From a virus, in IMG/VR virus record IMGVR_UViG_3300023440_000621, positions 1-21,169 of that record: a stretch of 21,169 bases of DNA; one strand, 5' to 3'. The notes under the pieces were generated by a model. That model worked only from the letters and a program-made list of their open reading frames with translations, was not told the origin of the DNA and did no database searches. The position numbers were made by a program, and so were the translations under genes. How positions within the stretch are numbered: position 1 is the first letter of the stretch; every line of letters begins with the position of its first letter. Positions 7,214-15,500 of the stretch are shown one piece after another.

Positions 7214-8449
7214 ATGCCACAGGCGCGCGGATCACAGGCGAAATTCTATCTCTATGACGAGGATACCTATGGGCAGGATCCCGGCACACCGGCGGCGAAG
7301 CGGGTCTATCTGACCGGCTGCAACCTGGCCACCACCCAGAATAAGCTGGAGGACGACACGCTGCTCAATGCCCGCACCCGGGCGCGGCCTGACGCGGGCA
7401 ACATCGACGGCGGCGGCAGCATCCCCATGAACATGGCGGCGGAGGATATCGGCCCGCTGCTGAAACATGCATTGGGGCAGGTGGCGACCTACCGGCCGGT
7501 ATCCACCCAGCCAGCGAATATCACTGGCGTCACGGTGGCTCATGCCGAGAGCACCTGTCCGACAGGCAACGGCACGCTGTCGTTCACAGCCGTTGGCACG
7601 CTGCTGAGCTGGCAGGCCAGTGGCGATACCGCCGGCGCCGGCGTGGACGTGAGCGCGGGCGGCACGTTCACTCTGCAATCCGGCACCGCCGGCGCGGCGC
7701 TGACGGTGACCGTGGCCCAGGCCAGCCTGCCGGGTACGGACCAGAGCGACACCATCACCGTGGTGGCGGCCTACAAGCATGTGTTCACCATCGGCGACCT
7801 GCCGGCCGGCTTCACCTTCGAGAAGGATTTTGGCGCGAATATCGCGGGCACCGGCCGGGTGGAGAAATTCAACGGCTGCCGCATCGCCACCGGGACGTTC
7901 GATTTTCCCCAGGAGGGATACTGCACCGCAAATTTCGATGTGAAGGCCGCGAACTCGACCCTGCAGAGTGCCGCGCTGGACGCTACGCCGGAGGACAACG
8001 GCCATACCTCGTTCTCCGCGTTCCGCCTGGCGACGCTGGAGGAGGGCGGCGCGGCCATCGCCAAGGTGAAGAGCCACAACTACGTGCTCAACAACGAGCT
8101 GGACGAGGACGGCTATGTGCAGGGGGGCAGCAACAGTGGCATCCGCGTGGATATGTCGGAGGGGTTCGCCACAGTGACCGGCCAGATCACCGCCATCTTC
8201 GATGACGCCACGCTGCTGACTAAGGCCATCAACAGCACGGCCAGCAGTCTGCGCTCGGTATTGAAGCGCGGCGACGGTTTCGGCACGGCGGGCAACGAGA
8301 GCATCGAGTTTCTGGTGTCCGCCATGGAATACGAGCGCGCCAGCCCCGAGGTTTCCGGCCCCGGCGGCATTCTGCAGCAGCTCAATTTCAAGGCCTACGG
8401 CAGCGGTTCTCTGCAGGTGACCTTGTTCAACAGCGTGGCGGCGGTCTGA
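7214..8449 (+). CDS. Major tail tube protein with inserted Ig-like domain
   Basis: This 411-residue protein follows a strong GAAGGAGG site (7201-7208). Residues 1-93 and 187-411 match the phage tail tube pattern: a RVYLTGCNLATTQN start, AAEDIGPLLKHALG, then YKHVFTIGDLPAGFTFEKDF and a long strand-rich C-terminus. Residues about 94-186 look like an insertion: a beta domain with GNGTLSFTAVGTLLSWQ, GDTAGAGVDVSAGG and TFTLQSG signatures that I associate with Ig-like add-on domains of phage virions. Without it the protein would be about 318 residues, close to usual tube lengths. The subunits stack into the hollow tail; the extra domain probably points outward. Confidence 0.8.
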   Translation: MPQARGSQAKFYLYDEDTYGQDPGTPAAKRVYLTGCNLATTQNKLEDDTLLNARTRARPDAGNIDGGGSIPMNMAAEDIGPLLKHALGQVATYRPVSTQPANITGVTVAHAESTCPTGNGTLSFTAVGTLLSWQASGDTAGAGVDVSAGGTFTLQSGTAGAALTVTVAQASLPGTDQSDTITVVAAYKHVFTIGDLPAGFTFEKDFGANIAGTGRVEKFNGCRIATGTFDFPQEGYCTANFDVKAANSTLQSAALDATPEDNGHTSFSAFRLATLEEGGAAIAKVKSHNYVLNNELDEDGYVQGGSNSGIRVDMSEGFATVTGQITAIFDDATLLTKAINSTASSLRSVLKRGDGFGTAGNESIEFLVSAMEYERASPEVSGPGGILQQLNFKAYGSGSLQVTLFNSVAAV

Positions 8450-8787
8450 TGTTCAGGATGGCGAAGCAGCGCGAGGTGTTGTGGCCGGTGACGGTGCGCG
8501 TGCCATCTGGCGATGGCAGCGGGGCGGTGGAGGCCTGCGAGATCAAGCTGCGCTTCCGGCTGATGACGCGCAGCGAGGCGCGCGCGCTGGCAGGGCTCAG
8601 CGACGAGGAGTTCGACGCCGAGGTGCGGCGCAGGATCACGGGCTGGGAGGGCGTCTGCGACGAGGAGGGCGAGCCCATCCCGTTCAGCGCCGAGGCGCTG
8701 GCGGCGGCCATGGACGTGCCCTATTTCATGGCGGCCGCCCATACCGGGCTGGTGATGGCCAGCAACGGGGCGCCGGCAAAAAACTGA
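8449..8787 (+). CDS. Tail assembly chaperone, short product (lambda G-like)
   Basis: This 112-residue protein starts in a TGATG overlap with the tail tube gene. It lies exactly between tube and tape measure, where siphophages encode two overlapping chaperones that hold the tape measure and recruit tube subunits. The protein is acidic and helical in its C-terminal half (SDEEFDAEVRRRITGW, then AEALAAAMDVPYFMAAAHTG). Its last three sense codons are GCA AAA AAC followed by TGA, a -1 slippery site in the correct phase. It is therefore the abundant zero-frame product, and a minor longer product is expected. Confidence 0.82.
   Translation: MFRMAKQREVLWPVTVRVPSGDGSGAVEACEIKLRFRLMTRSEARALAGLSDEEFDAEVRRRITGWEGVCDEEGEPIPFSAEALAAAMDVPYFMAAAHTGLVMASNGAPAKN
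8778..8784 (+). other. Programmed -1 ribosomal frameshift site A AAA AAC
   Basis: The heptamer AAAAAAC is phased A-AAA-AAC relative to the upstream frame and is followed immediately by the TGA stop (8785-8787). Slippage by -1 continues at CTG 8784 into an open frame ending at 9122. X-XXY-YYZ heptamers at the same gene junction are established in lambda (G/T) and many other siphophages. A small hairpin (8815-8819 with 8823-8827) lies about 30 bases downstream and may be too far to stimulate. Confidence 0.88.
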
Positions 8788-9122
8788 CCGCGTGGGTGCG
8801 CTGGTTCCTGGGCGCCGACGAAGTCGGACCCGGGTACTGCAAGACGGTGTGCGAGAGGGATTTCTGCGTACCCACGACACGCTGCAAGGACTGCCCGGAG
8901 CCCGACCTTCTGCCGGAGGTCATAGAGACGGTGAACCTGTTTCTGGCCTGCCTGACACAGCGGCGCACGGCGATGATGGGCGGCTGCCTGGGGTTCGACT
9001 ATGCAGGGGTGCGGGCTGCGGCGCAGATGATGCAGATAGACGACGTGGCGCAGTCATTCGAGTGGCTGCGGGTGATGGAACAGGAGATGATCGCGGTTCT
9101 CAACGATGGGCAAGAAGACTGA
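8784..9122 (+). CDS. Frameshift extension of the tail assembly chaperone (lambda T-like)
   Basis: This open frame has no good start of its own near its beginning and is joined to the upstream chaperone by -1 slippage, giving a fusion of about 224 residues (112 plus 112). It begins LTAWVRWFLGADEVG. Five cysteines follow in a C-x3-C-x4-C-x5-C-x2-C pattern at fusion residues 131-149, suggesting metal binding or disulfides. Helices make up the rest, ending MIAVLNDGQED. In lambda the T extension recruits tail tube subunits to the tape measure complex. It overlaps the tape measure start by 17 bases. Confidence 0.8.
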   Translation: MTAWVRWFLGADEVGPGYCKTVCERDFCVPTTRCKDCPEPDLLPEVIETVNLFLACLTQRRTAMMGGCLGFDYAGVRAAAQMMQIDDVAQSFEWLRVMEQEMIAVLNDGQED

Positions 9123-11298
9123 CACGCTGATCCTCAGGCTGGAGACTGACGGCGCCGGCAAGATCCGCGCCTCGCTGCAGGGCGCCGGTCGCGAACTGGA
9201 GCGGACCGGCAAGCAGCTCGGCGGCACCAACCAGCAGCTGGTGCGCATGCGCACCCTGGTGGCGGCCGTGGGCAGCGCGGCGGTGATCAAGGGCATCGTC
9301 TCCACCATCGTGGAATTCGAGCGGCTGGGGGCCTCCCTGGTCACGGTGACGGGCTCCGCCGAGGAGGCCCAGACGCAGTTCGACGCGCTGAAACAGTTCG
9401 CCGCCGAGACACCGTTTCAGGTGCAGGAGGTGGTGGACTCGTTCATCAAGCTCAAGGCCCTGGGGCTGGACCCCTCCATCGAATCCCTGCGCAGCTATGG
9501 CAACACGGCGAGTGCCACGGGCAAATCCCTGAACCAGTTCATCGAGGCCGTGGCGGACGCTGCCACCGGCGAATTCGAACGCCTGAAGGAATTCGGCATC
9601 AAGGCCCGCAAGCAGGGCGACCAAGTGAGTCTGACATTCCAGGGCGTGACCACCACGGTGGCGGACAATGCGGCCGCCATCGAGGGCTATCTGCGGCGCA
9701 TCGGCGACGAGAAATTCGGCGATGCCATGCAGCTGCAGATGGATACGCTGGGCGGCGCATTCTCAAACCTGCAGGACGCAGGCGCACAACTGGCGGAGGC
9801 CATCGGCGAGGCGGGCCTGACCACGGTGCTCAATGGCCTGGCCAGCGCCATGACATGGGCTGCTGAGAAGGCCAAGGCACTGCTGGAAGCCATGAGCGGC
9901 ACGGCTGAAGATCTGAGTTTCACTGGCGGATTCGTCGGCGGCGCGCTGGATCGGATCAAGGAATTGGGCGAGCGGGCAGATGAGGCGCGAAAGAAGATTC
10001 TGGAGCTTCAGGCCAAGGGTACGCTGGGCACCGGGATCAGCGGTTTCCTCTCCGGCGACACCTCTCGCAGGGAACAGGTCGCAGAACTCGAACGCCAGAT
10101 CAGGGCGCTGCGATTCCAGATCAGAAACGAGGCGGCAAATGCCGCCAGGTTCGCACAGGACAACGGTACGGTCGACAACCCCGCAAACAACGAGGCTGCG
10201 CGCAAGGCCGCGGCCCAAGCGGCCGCCGAGCTGACGAAACAGATCGAGGCGCAGCAGAAGCGCATCAACGCTATCTATCAGGCCACGCTGACACCTCAGC
10301 AGCGATTCATCCAACAGACACAGGAACTTGAGTCGCTGCTGTCAGCAGGACTGGACGAGGGCACCTATCTGCGCGCCCTGGCGAAATACCGGGATCAACT
10401 GATCGGCGCCGGCGGCGCCGCCGATGAGAGCAAGCAGAAGATCATGGGGCTGTTCCAGGCGACGCGCACGCCGCAGGAGCAGTTCATTCAGAAGACCCGG
10501 GAACTGGACGAACTGCTGAAGCGCGGGCTGGACGAGGACACCTATCAGCGCGCGCTGATCCAGTACCGGGATGCCCTGATCGGCACCGGCGAGGCAGCGG
10601 ACGACACCAAGGCGCGCATCGAGCGGCTCTATGAGGCGACGCGCACGCCGCAGGAGCGATTCATCCAGCAGACGCGGGAGCTGGACGAACTGCTGAAGGC
10701 CGGACTGGACGAGGATATCTACAAGCGCGCCCTGGCGAAATATCGCGACGAGCTGATCGGGATGGGCGAGGACGGCAAGAAGACGTTCAACGAGTTGCAG
10801 AAGGCCACCGAGAAGTGGGGCGAGCAGTTTACCGGCACGCTGGCGGATATGGTGACCAAGGGCAAGCTTGACTTCAAGAGCCTGGCGGACTCCATCCTCA
10901 ACGATCTGGCGCGCATAGCCATCCGCAACACCATCACCAAGCCGATACTCAGCAGCCTGGGGGAGAGTTTCCCCAGCATATTCGGTGGCGGCAAGGCCCA
11001 TGGCGGGGCGGTATCTTCCGGCGTGTCTTATCTGGTCGGCGAGCGCGGCCCGGAACTGTTCACGCCGCGCGCGTCTGGCAATATCACACCAAATGACAAG
11101 CTGGGCGGCCAGACCTTGGTGCAGGTCATCAATCAGGGCCCCGTGCCGGCCGAAACCCAGCAGCTGCGTACGCCGGACGGCGGCGAGATGATCCGGGTGT
11201 TCGTGCGCGCGGTGGCCGATGACATCTCCCGCGGCGGGCTCATCGCCCGGGCGGCACAGAACCGCTGGGGCCTGGTGCCGCAAGGAGTGGCGCGCTGA
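9106..11298 (+). CDS. Tail tape measure protein
   Basis: This 730-residue protein sets tail length and is packed inside the tube. Residues 1-260 have the typical tape measure start: a Gly-rich helical lead, RMRTLVAAVGSAAVIKGIV, then FERLGASLVTVTGSAEEAQ and an AAETPFQVQEVVDSF segment. Residues 387-563 are three tandem 59-residue repeats. The C-terminus matches the lambda-type domain (GKLDFKSLADSILNDLARIA, then HGGAVSSGVSYLVGERGPELF). The start ATG 9106 lies inside the preceding chaperone frame without an obvious Shine-Dalgarno site nearby, so translation is probably coupled. At about 0.15 nm per helical residue, a tail near 110 nm would be expected; this is a rough inference. Confidence 0.92.
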   Translation: MGKKTDTLILRLETDGAGKIRASLQGAGRELERTGKQLGGTNQQLVRMRTLVAAVGSAAVIKGIVSTIVEFERLGASLVTVTGSAEEAQTQFDALKQFAAETPFQVQEVVDSFIKLKALGLDPSIESLRSYGNTASATGKSLNQFIEAVADAATGEFERLKEFGIKARKQGDQVSLTFQGVTTTVADNAAAIEGYLRRIGDEKFGDAMQLQMDTLGGAFSNLQDAGAQLAEAIGEAGLTTVLNGLASAMTWAAEKAKALLEAMSGTAEDLSFTGGFVGGALDRIKELGERADEARKKILELQAKGTLGTGISGFLSGDTSRREQVAELERQIRALRFQIRNEAANAARFAQDNGTVDNPANNEAARKAAAQAAAELTKQIEAQQKRINAIYQATLTPQQRFIQQTQELESLLSAGLDEGTYLRALAKYRDQLIGAGGAADESKQKIMGLFQATRTPQEQFIQKTRELDELLKRGLDEDTYQRALIQYRDALIGTGEAADDTKARIERLYEATRTPQERFIQQTRELDELLKAGLDEDIYKRALAKYRDELIGMGEDGKKTFNELQKATEKWGEQFTGTLADMVTKGKLDFKSLADSILNDLARIAIRNTITKPILSSLGESFPSIFGGGKAHGGAVSSGVSYLVGERGPELFTPRASGNITPNDKLGGQTLVQVINQGPVPAETQQLRTPDGGEMIRVFVRAVADDISRGGLIARAAQNRWGLVPQGVAR
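10264..10794 (+). repeat. Three tandem 177-bp (59-codon) repeats in the tape measure
   Basis: Units start at 10264, 10441 and 10618, each exactly 177 bp. The protein consensus includes ATRTPQERFIQQTRELDELL, then GLDEDTYxRALxKYRDxLIG. Units 2 and 3 are also highly similar at the DNA level, for example around GCGACGCGCACGCCGCAGGA, while unit 1 has diverged more. The equal length suggests selection on tail-length increments. Confidence 0.92.
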
Positions 11299-11645
11299 TG
11301 GCCGTCTGGCCCTCATCCCTGCCGCAACTGCCCCGGCAGTCTGGCTATACCGAGCGCATGGCGGAAAATGTGATCCGGCAACCCATGGACGTTGGCCCTG
11401 CCAAGATCAGGCGGCGCAGCACGGCGGCGCCCAAGCCCAAGACCATGGTGATATCTCTGACCGCCGCCCAGGCCGATACCCTGGAGTCGTTCTATGACAA
11501 CGACACCCTGGGTGGGGCGCTGCCGTTCAGTTGGGTGGACCGCAATGGCAACACCGTGAATTACAACTTTCTGGAGCCGCCGGCGCTCACGCCCAAGGGC
11601 GGCGGCAAATATCTGGCCACGTTCCGCGTCGAGGAGTTGCCCTGA
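11298..11645 (+). CDS. Minor tail protein, lambda M-like
   Basis: This 115-residue protein directly follows the tape measure (TGATG overlap; AAGGAG at 11282-11287). It opens with MAVWPSSLPQLPRQSGY and has a GPAKIRRRS motif, a FYDNDTLGGALPFSWVD segment and a C-terminal FRVEELP. This arrangement is characteristic of the small tail-tip protein placed after the tape measure in lambda-like phages (M), which helps build the tip complex. It is beta-rich with no signal or membrane segment. Its stop overlaps the next start. Confidence 0.75.
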   Translation: MAVWPSSLPQLPRQSGYTERMAENVIRQPMDVGPAKIRRRSTAAPKPKTMVISLTAAQADTLESFYDNDTLGGALPFSWVDRNGNTVNYNFLEPPALTPKGGGKYLATFRVEELP

Positions 11646-12115
11646 TGGGCACGGTCTCCGCCACCGCTCTGCAGGCCATGCTCGCGGCGCAGACTGGCGA
11701 GGTGTTTCTGACGACGGTGAAGATCGAGCATTCCGGCCTGGCGCAGACTATCCGCCTGGTGAACGACACGCAGAATCTGGTGCGGGCCGACGGCACCTAC
11801 ATCGCCTATCCATTCGAGACCTCGCTGCCCATGGACGACGACAAGCAGCTGCCGGCGGTGCGCCTGGCCATCGACAATGTGTCGCGGGACTATATCGACG
11901 ACCTGCGCGCCCTCAGCTCGCCACCCACGGTGACGCTGGAGGTGGTGCTGGCCAGCAGCCCGGACACGGTGGAGGCGGGCCCCTATGTGTTCACGATGAA
12001 AGAGGCGGGCTATGACGCCCTGCGCATCGAGGCGGAGCTGGGCTGGGAGGACGTAGCCAGCGAGCCATTCCCCGGCGGGTCGTTCGATCCGCTGCAGTTT
12101 CCGAGGCTGTTCTGA
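11645..12115 (+). CDS. Minor tail protein, DUF1833 / lambda L-like
   Basis: This 156-residue protein starts at ATG 11645 in a TGATG overlap; the open frame extends upstream but that part is noncoding in this frame. The pattern LTTVKIEHSGLAQTIRLVND, then YIAYPFETSLP, LAIDNVSRDYIDDLRAL, VTLEVVLASSPDTVEAGP and a terminal FDPLQFPRLF agrees with the DUF1833 family. These proteins hold the place of lambda gpL between M- and K-type genes. In lambda, gpL is a tip component. The metal-binding cysteines known from lambda gpL are not apparent here; no cysteine is present. Confidence 0.78.
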   Translation: MGTVSATALQAMLAAQTGEVFLTTVKIEHSGLAQTIRLVNDTQNLVRADGTYIAYPFETSLPMDDDKQLPAVRLAIDNVSRDYIDDLRALSSPPTVTLEVVLASSPDTVEAGPYVFTMKEAGYDALRIEAELGWEDVASEPFPGGSFDPLQFPRLF

Positions 12116-12549
12116 TGGCGGTGGCGGCACATCGTGACCCGGCGCCGCTCCCGGCGCCCGGCGATGCCCGCTGGCCGGCGCGCTATGTGGGGCTGGAATT
12201 CGAGCCCTGGGGCAGGGGGCCACGCTATGATTGCTGGGGCCTGGTGCGCCTGGTGATGGGGCAGGAGTTCGGCATCGAGCTGCCCTGTTATGCCGGCGCC
12301 TATGGCGCATCGAGCGGGACGGATGCCGCGCGGGTGGTCCATGAGGAGCTGGCCAGCCGTTGGACGCCCATCCTGCAGTTCGCGCCTGGGGATATCGTGT
12401 TGTTTCATGGCGCGCGCTGGCATGCCGGGGTGGTGGTGCGCGCCGGGGTCATGCTGCATATGCGGCGCGCGGCCGGGGCGGTAGTGGAGTCGTTCTATTC
12501 GCCGTTGTGGCGCGGGCGCTTCGAGGGAGGGTGGCGCATTGCCTGGTAA
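12115..12549 (+). CDS. NlpC/P60-type tail tip peptidase, lambda K-like
   Basis: This 144-residue protein has the NlpC/P60 signature: candidate catalytic Cys40 in YDCWGLVRLVMG, then LQFAPGDIVLF and candidate His103 in RWHAGVVV, with His115 as a possible third residue. Such tip proteins cut peptidoglycan peptides during DNA entry or process the tip during assembly. It lies between L-like and J-like genes, as K does in lambda, but lacks the extra N-terminal JAB/MPN domain of gpK. It starts by TGATG overlap and overlaps the J-like gene by 11 bases. Confidence 0.85.
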   Translation: MAVAAHRDPAPLPAPGDARWPARYVGLEFEPWGRGPRYDCWGLVRLVMGQEFGIELPCYAGAYGASSGTDAARVVHEELASRWTPILQFAPGDIVLFHGARWHAGVVVRAGVMLHMRRAAGAVVESFYSPLWRGRFEGGWRIAW

Positions 12550-15500
12550 GGGCGCCGTGCAGGTCGTGGCCGCGGCACATCCGTTGCGCAGTGAGACGGT
12601 GCGCGCCGATTTCCCGGCGGGGCTGTCGCTGGCGCAGATGCTGGGGCAGGCCCGCGATGACCTCTACGTGGAACTGGATGGCGAGCCGGTGCCCCGGGAG
12701 CGCTGGGCCGAGACGATACCCGGGGCGGGGCAGACGGTGACGGTGCGCGTGGTGCCAGGTGATGGGCAGACGTTTCTGAGCTTTGCGCTGCTGGCGGCCT
12801 CGTTGTGGATACCGGGCGCGCTGGGGTTGTCTGGTGTGGTGAAGGGAGTGGCGGCCGCGGGCATCATGGCCCTGGGGCAGACCCTGATCGGCCCGCCGAC
12901 ACAGAACACGGGGGGTGATGAGATCCCGCAGCGGCGTGACGCCATCACCGGGGTGCGCAACCAGATCAACCCCTATGGTCCCATCCCCAGGGTCTATGGC
13001 AGGCACCGGTTCTACCCGCCGTTGGCGGCCATGCCCTATACCGAAATCGTGGGCGATGCCCAGTATATGCGCATGCTGTTCTGCCTGGGCTATGGGCCGC
13101 TGGATATCAGCGACCCGCGCATCGGTGACACGCCCATTACCAGCTACGAGGGGGTACAGTACGAGGTAACCGAATCGCCCACGCTGTTTGTGGACAGCGT
13201 GTTCGAGGAGGCGCTGTCTGTCACGCTGGCGCGTTCCGACCAGGCGGGCAACTCGGCGACGCGCACCACGCAGGCGGACGCGGAGGAGATCAGCGTCGAT
13301 CTGACGTTTCCCCAAGGGCTGGCACGGACCACGAAGAAGGGTAAGCGCCATCCCATGGAGGTGGGGATCAAGATCGAATATTCGCCAGCGGGGGCCAACA
13401 CCTGGTCAAATGTCATCGACGCCCAGGGGTTGACGCTCTCATCCGGTTTGATTCAGGTGGCGGATGCCACGCAACTGCGCGTCAATGCCGAGACGAATAC
13501 ACCTCAGCGGGCGGGCATACGCTGGCGGGTGGCCAAGGGGCAATACGACGTGCGTGTGACGCGCACCTATGAGATGAACATCAACAATGTCTATGGCGCC
13601 AAAGATGTGCTGACGGACGCCACCACCTGGACCGCGCTGCGCACCATCAACCACAACCCGCCTGTCAATACCAGCGGCATCCTCTATTTCGCCCTGGTGG
13701 TGAAGGCCAGCGACCAGCTCAACCGGGTGATCGACCGCTTCAACTGCATTGCACAGGCGCGCCTGCAGGTGTGGGATGGTTCCACGTGGAGCGAGCAGGC
13801 GACGCGCAACCCGGCCTGGGCCTATGCAGATGTGCTCTCCGGGTCTGCCAATGCGCGGGCCCTTCCCACCAGCCGCCTAGTGGCCAGCGAGCTGAAGGCC
13901 TGGGCGGATGAATGTACGGCCAAGGGCTACAATTTCGACGCGGTGATCGATTATCGCACCACGGTGTTCGAGCTGTGCCGTGATATCGCCGCCGCGGGGC
14001 GCGCTTCCTGGGCGCTGCCGGACGGGCAGTACAGCGTGGTGCGCGACACCGGCCAGACCGTGCCCGTGCAGCATTTCACGCCGCGCAATTCCTGGGGGTT
14101 CCGCGCCGTGAAGCGCTTCCCGGACCTGCCCCATGCCATCAAGATCCGGTTTCTCAACGAGGATGCCGATTGGCAGGAGGACTTGGCCATTGTCTATGAC
14201 GATGGATACACCCAAGCCAACGCCACGAAATTTGAGTCGCTGGAGTTTCGCGGGGTTACCAACTATAACCATGCCTGGAAATTGGGCCGCTATTATCTGG
14301 CCGCGCTGCGCCTGCGCCCAGAGGAGTACGAGCTGAACGTGGATGTGGAACACCTGGTGGCGCGGCGCGGCGATTATGTGGTGGCGGTGCATGACGTGCC
14401 GCTGTGGGGCCTGGGCGCCGGGCGCATCAAGAGCGTGACGCTGGACGGCAGCAGCAACGTGACCGCCATCACCGTGGATGAGGAGCTGGTGATGGATGGG
14501 GCGAAGAGCTATGCCGTGCGCATCCGCACCGCCAGCAACCAGAGCGTTTTGGCGCAGGTGGTGACGGTAGCCGGGACCAATATCACCAGCCTGACGCTGC
14601 AGGCGCCGGTGAGTGGGCCGCAGGCGGGGGATCTGTTCCTGTTCGGCGAATTCGGCAATGAGAGCGTGGATCTGATCGTGACGCGCATCGAGCCGGGGCC
14701 TGACCTCACGGCGCGCGTGGTGCTGGCGGACAAGGCCGATGCGATCCAGAGCGCGGACAGCGGCGCCATCCCGCCATTTTCGCCCGGCATTACGCTGCCG
14801 GCGGACCCGGCGACCATCAAACCGCCGGCGCCCATCATCAGCTCAGTGGCCTCGGACGAGTCGGTGCTGGTGCGCGCGGGTGACGGGGCGCTGCAGAGCC
14901 GCATCGTGGTGGGGTTTCAGTTTGTCGGCGCCAGCGGATTCCATGCCTTGCGCGTGGAGGGACGCTACCGCATCTCAGGCTCCGGCGGCGCTTGGGCGAC
15001 GGTGCCGCCGGTGGACAGCGCCACCGGCGCCATCCCCTTCGGCGAGGTGGAGGATGGCGTTACCTACGCCCTGGAGATCCGCACCGTGACGGCATTCGGC
15101 GTGCCCTCCGACTGGACGGCGACCACGGAGACGGTGATCGGCAAAACCACGCCGCCGGCCGATGTTACGGGTTTTTTCGTGGCGCAGAACGGCAGCGTGG
15201 CGGTGCTGCGTTGGGATCCTAACGAAGACCCGGACCTGGAGGGGTATATCCTCCGCTATAGGCCGCGTGGCAATACCACCTGGGAGGATGCCACGCCGTT
15301 GACCACGGTCACGCGCGGCACCAATATCACCACCGCAGATCTGCCACCCGGGGACTGGACGCTACTCATCAAGGCGGTGGACAGTGCCACCGTACCCAAT
15401 GAATCACTGACGGCGGCGACAGCCGATCTGCTGTTCGTCAACACCTATGACGTGATCTCCAGTGCGCCGCAGGCGCCGGACTGGGGCGGCACGCTGACCA

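Noticed and set aside
8481-8783. Independent gene start upstream for the second chaperone frame
   Set aside because: The frame is open there but its translation is Gly/Arg/Ala-rich noise overlapping the first chaperone. The slippery heptamer explains expression of the downstream part.
10342-11316. Long minus-strand open frame (324 codons) opposite the tape measure
   Set aside because: It lies wholly under a convincingly recognised gene. Long antisense frames are expected in GC-rich coding DNA, and the translation resembles no protein family and is rich in Arg, Leu and Gln.
12449-13351. Minus-strand open frame of 300 codons opposite the J-type gene start
   Set aside because: Shadow frame; Arg/His/Gln-rich translation with no domain and no partner genes on that strand.
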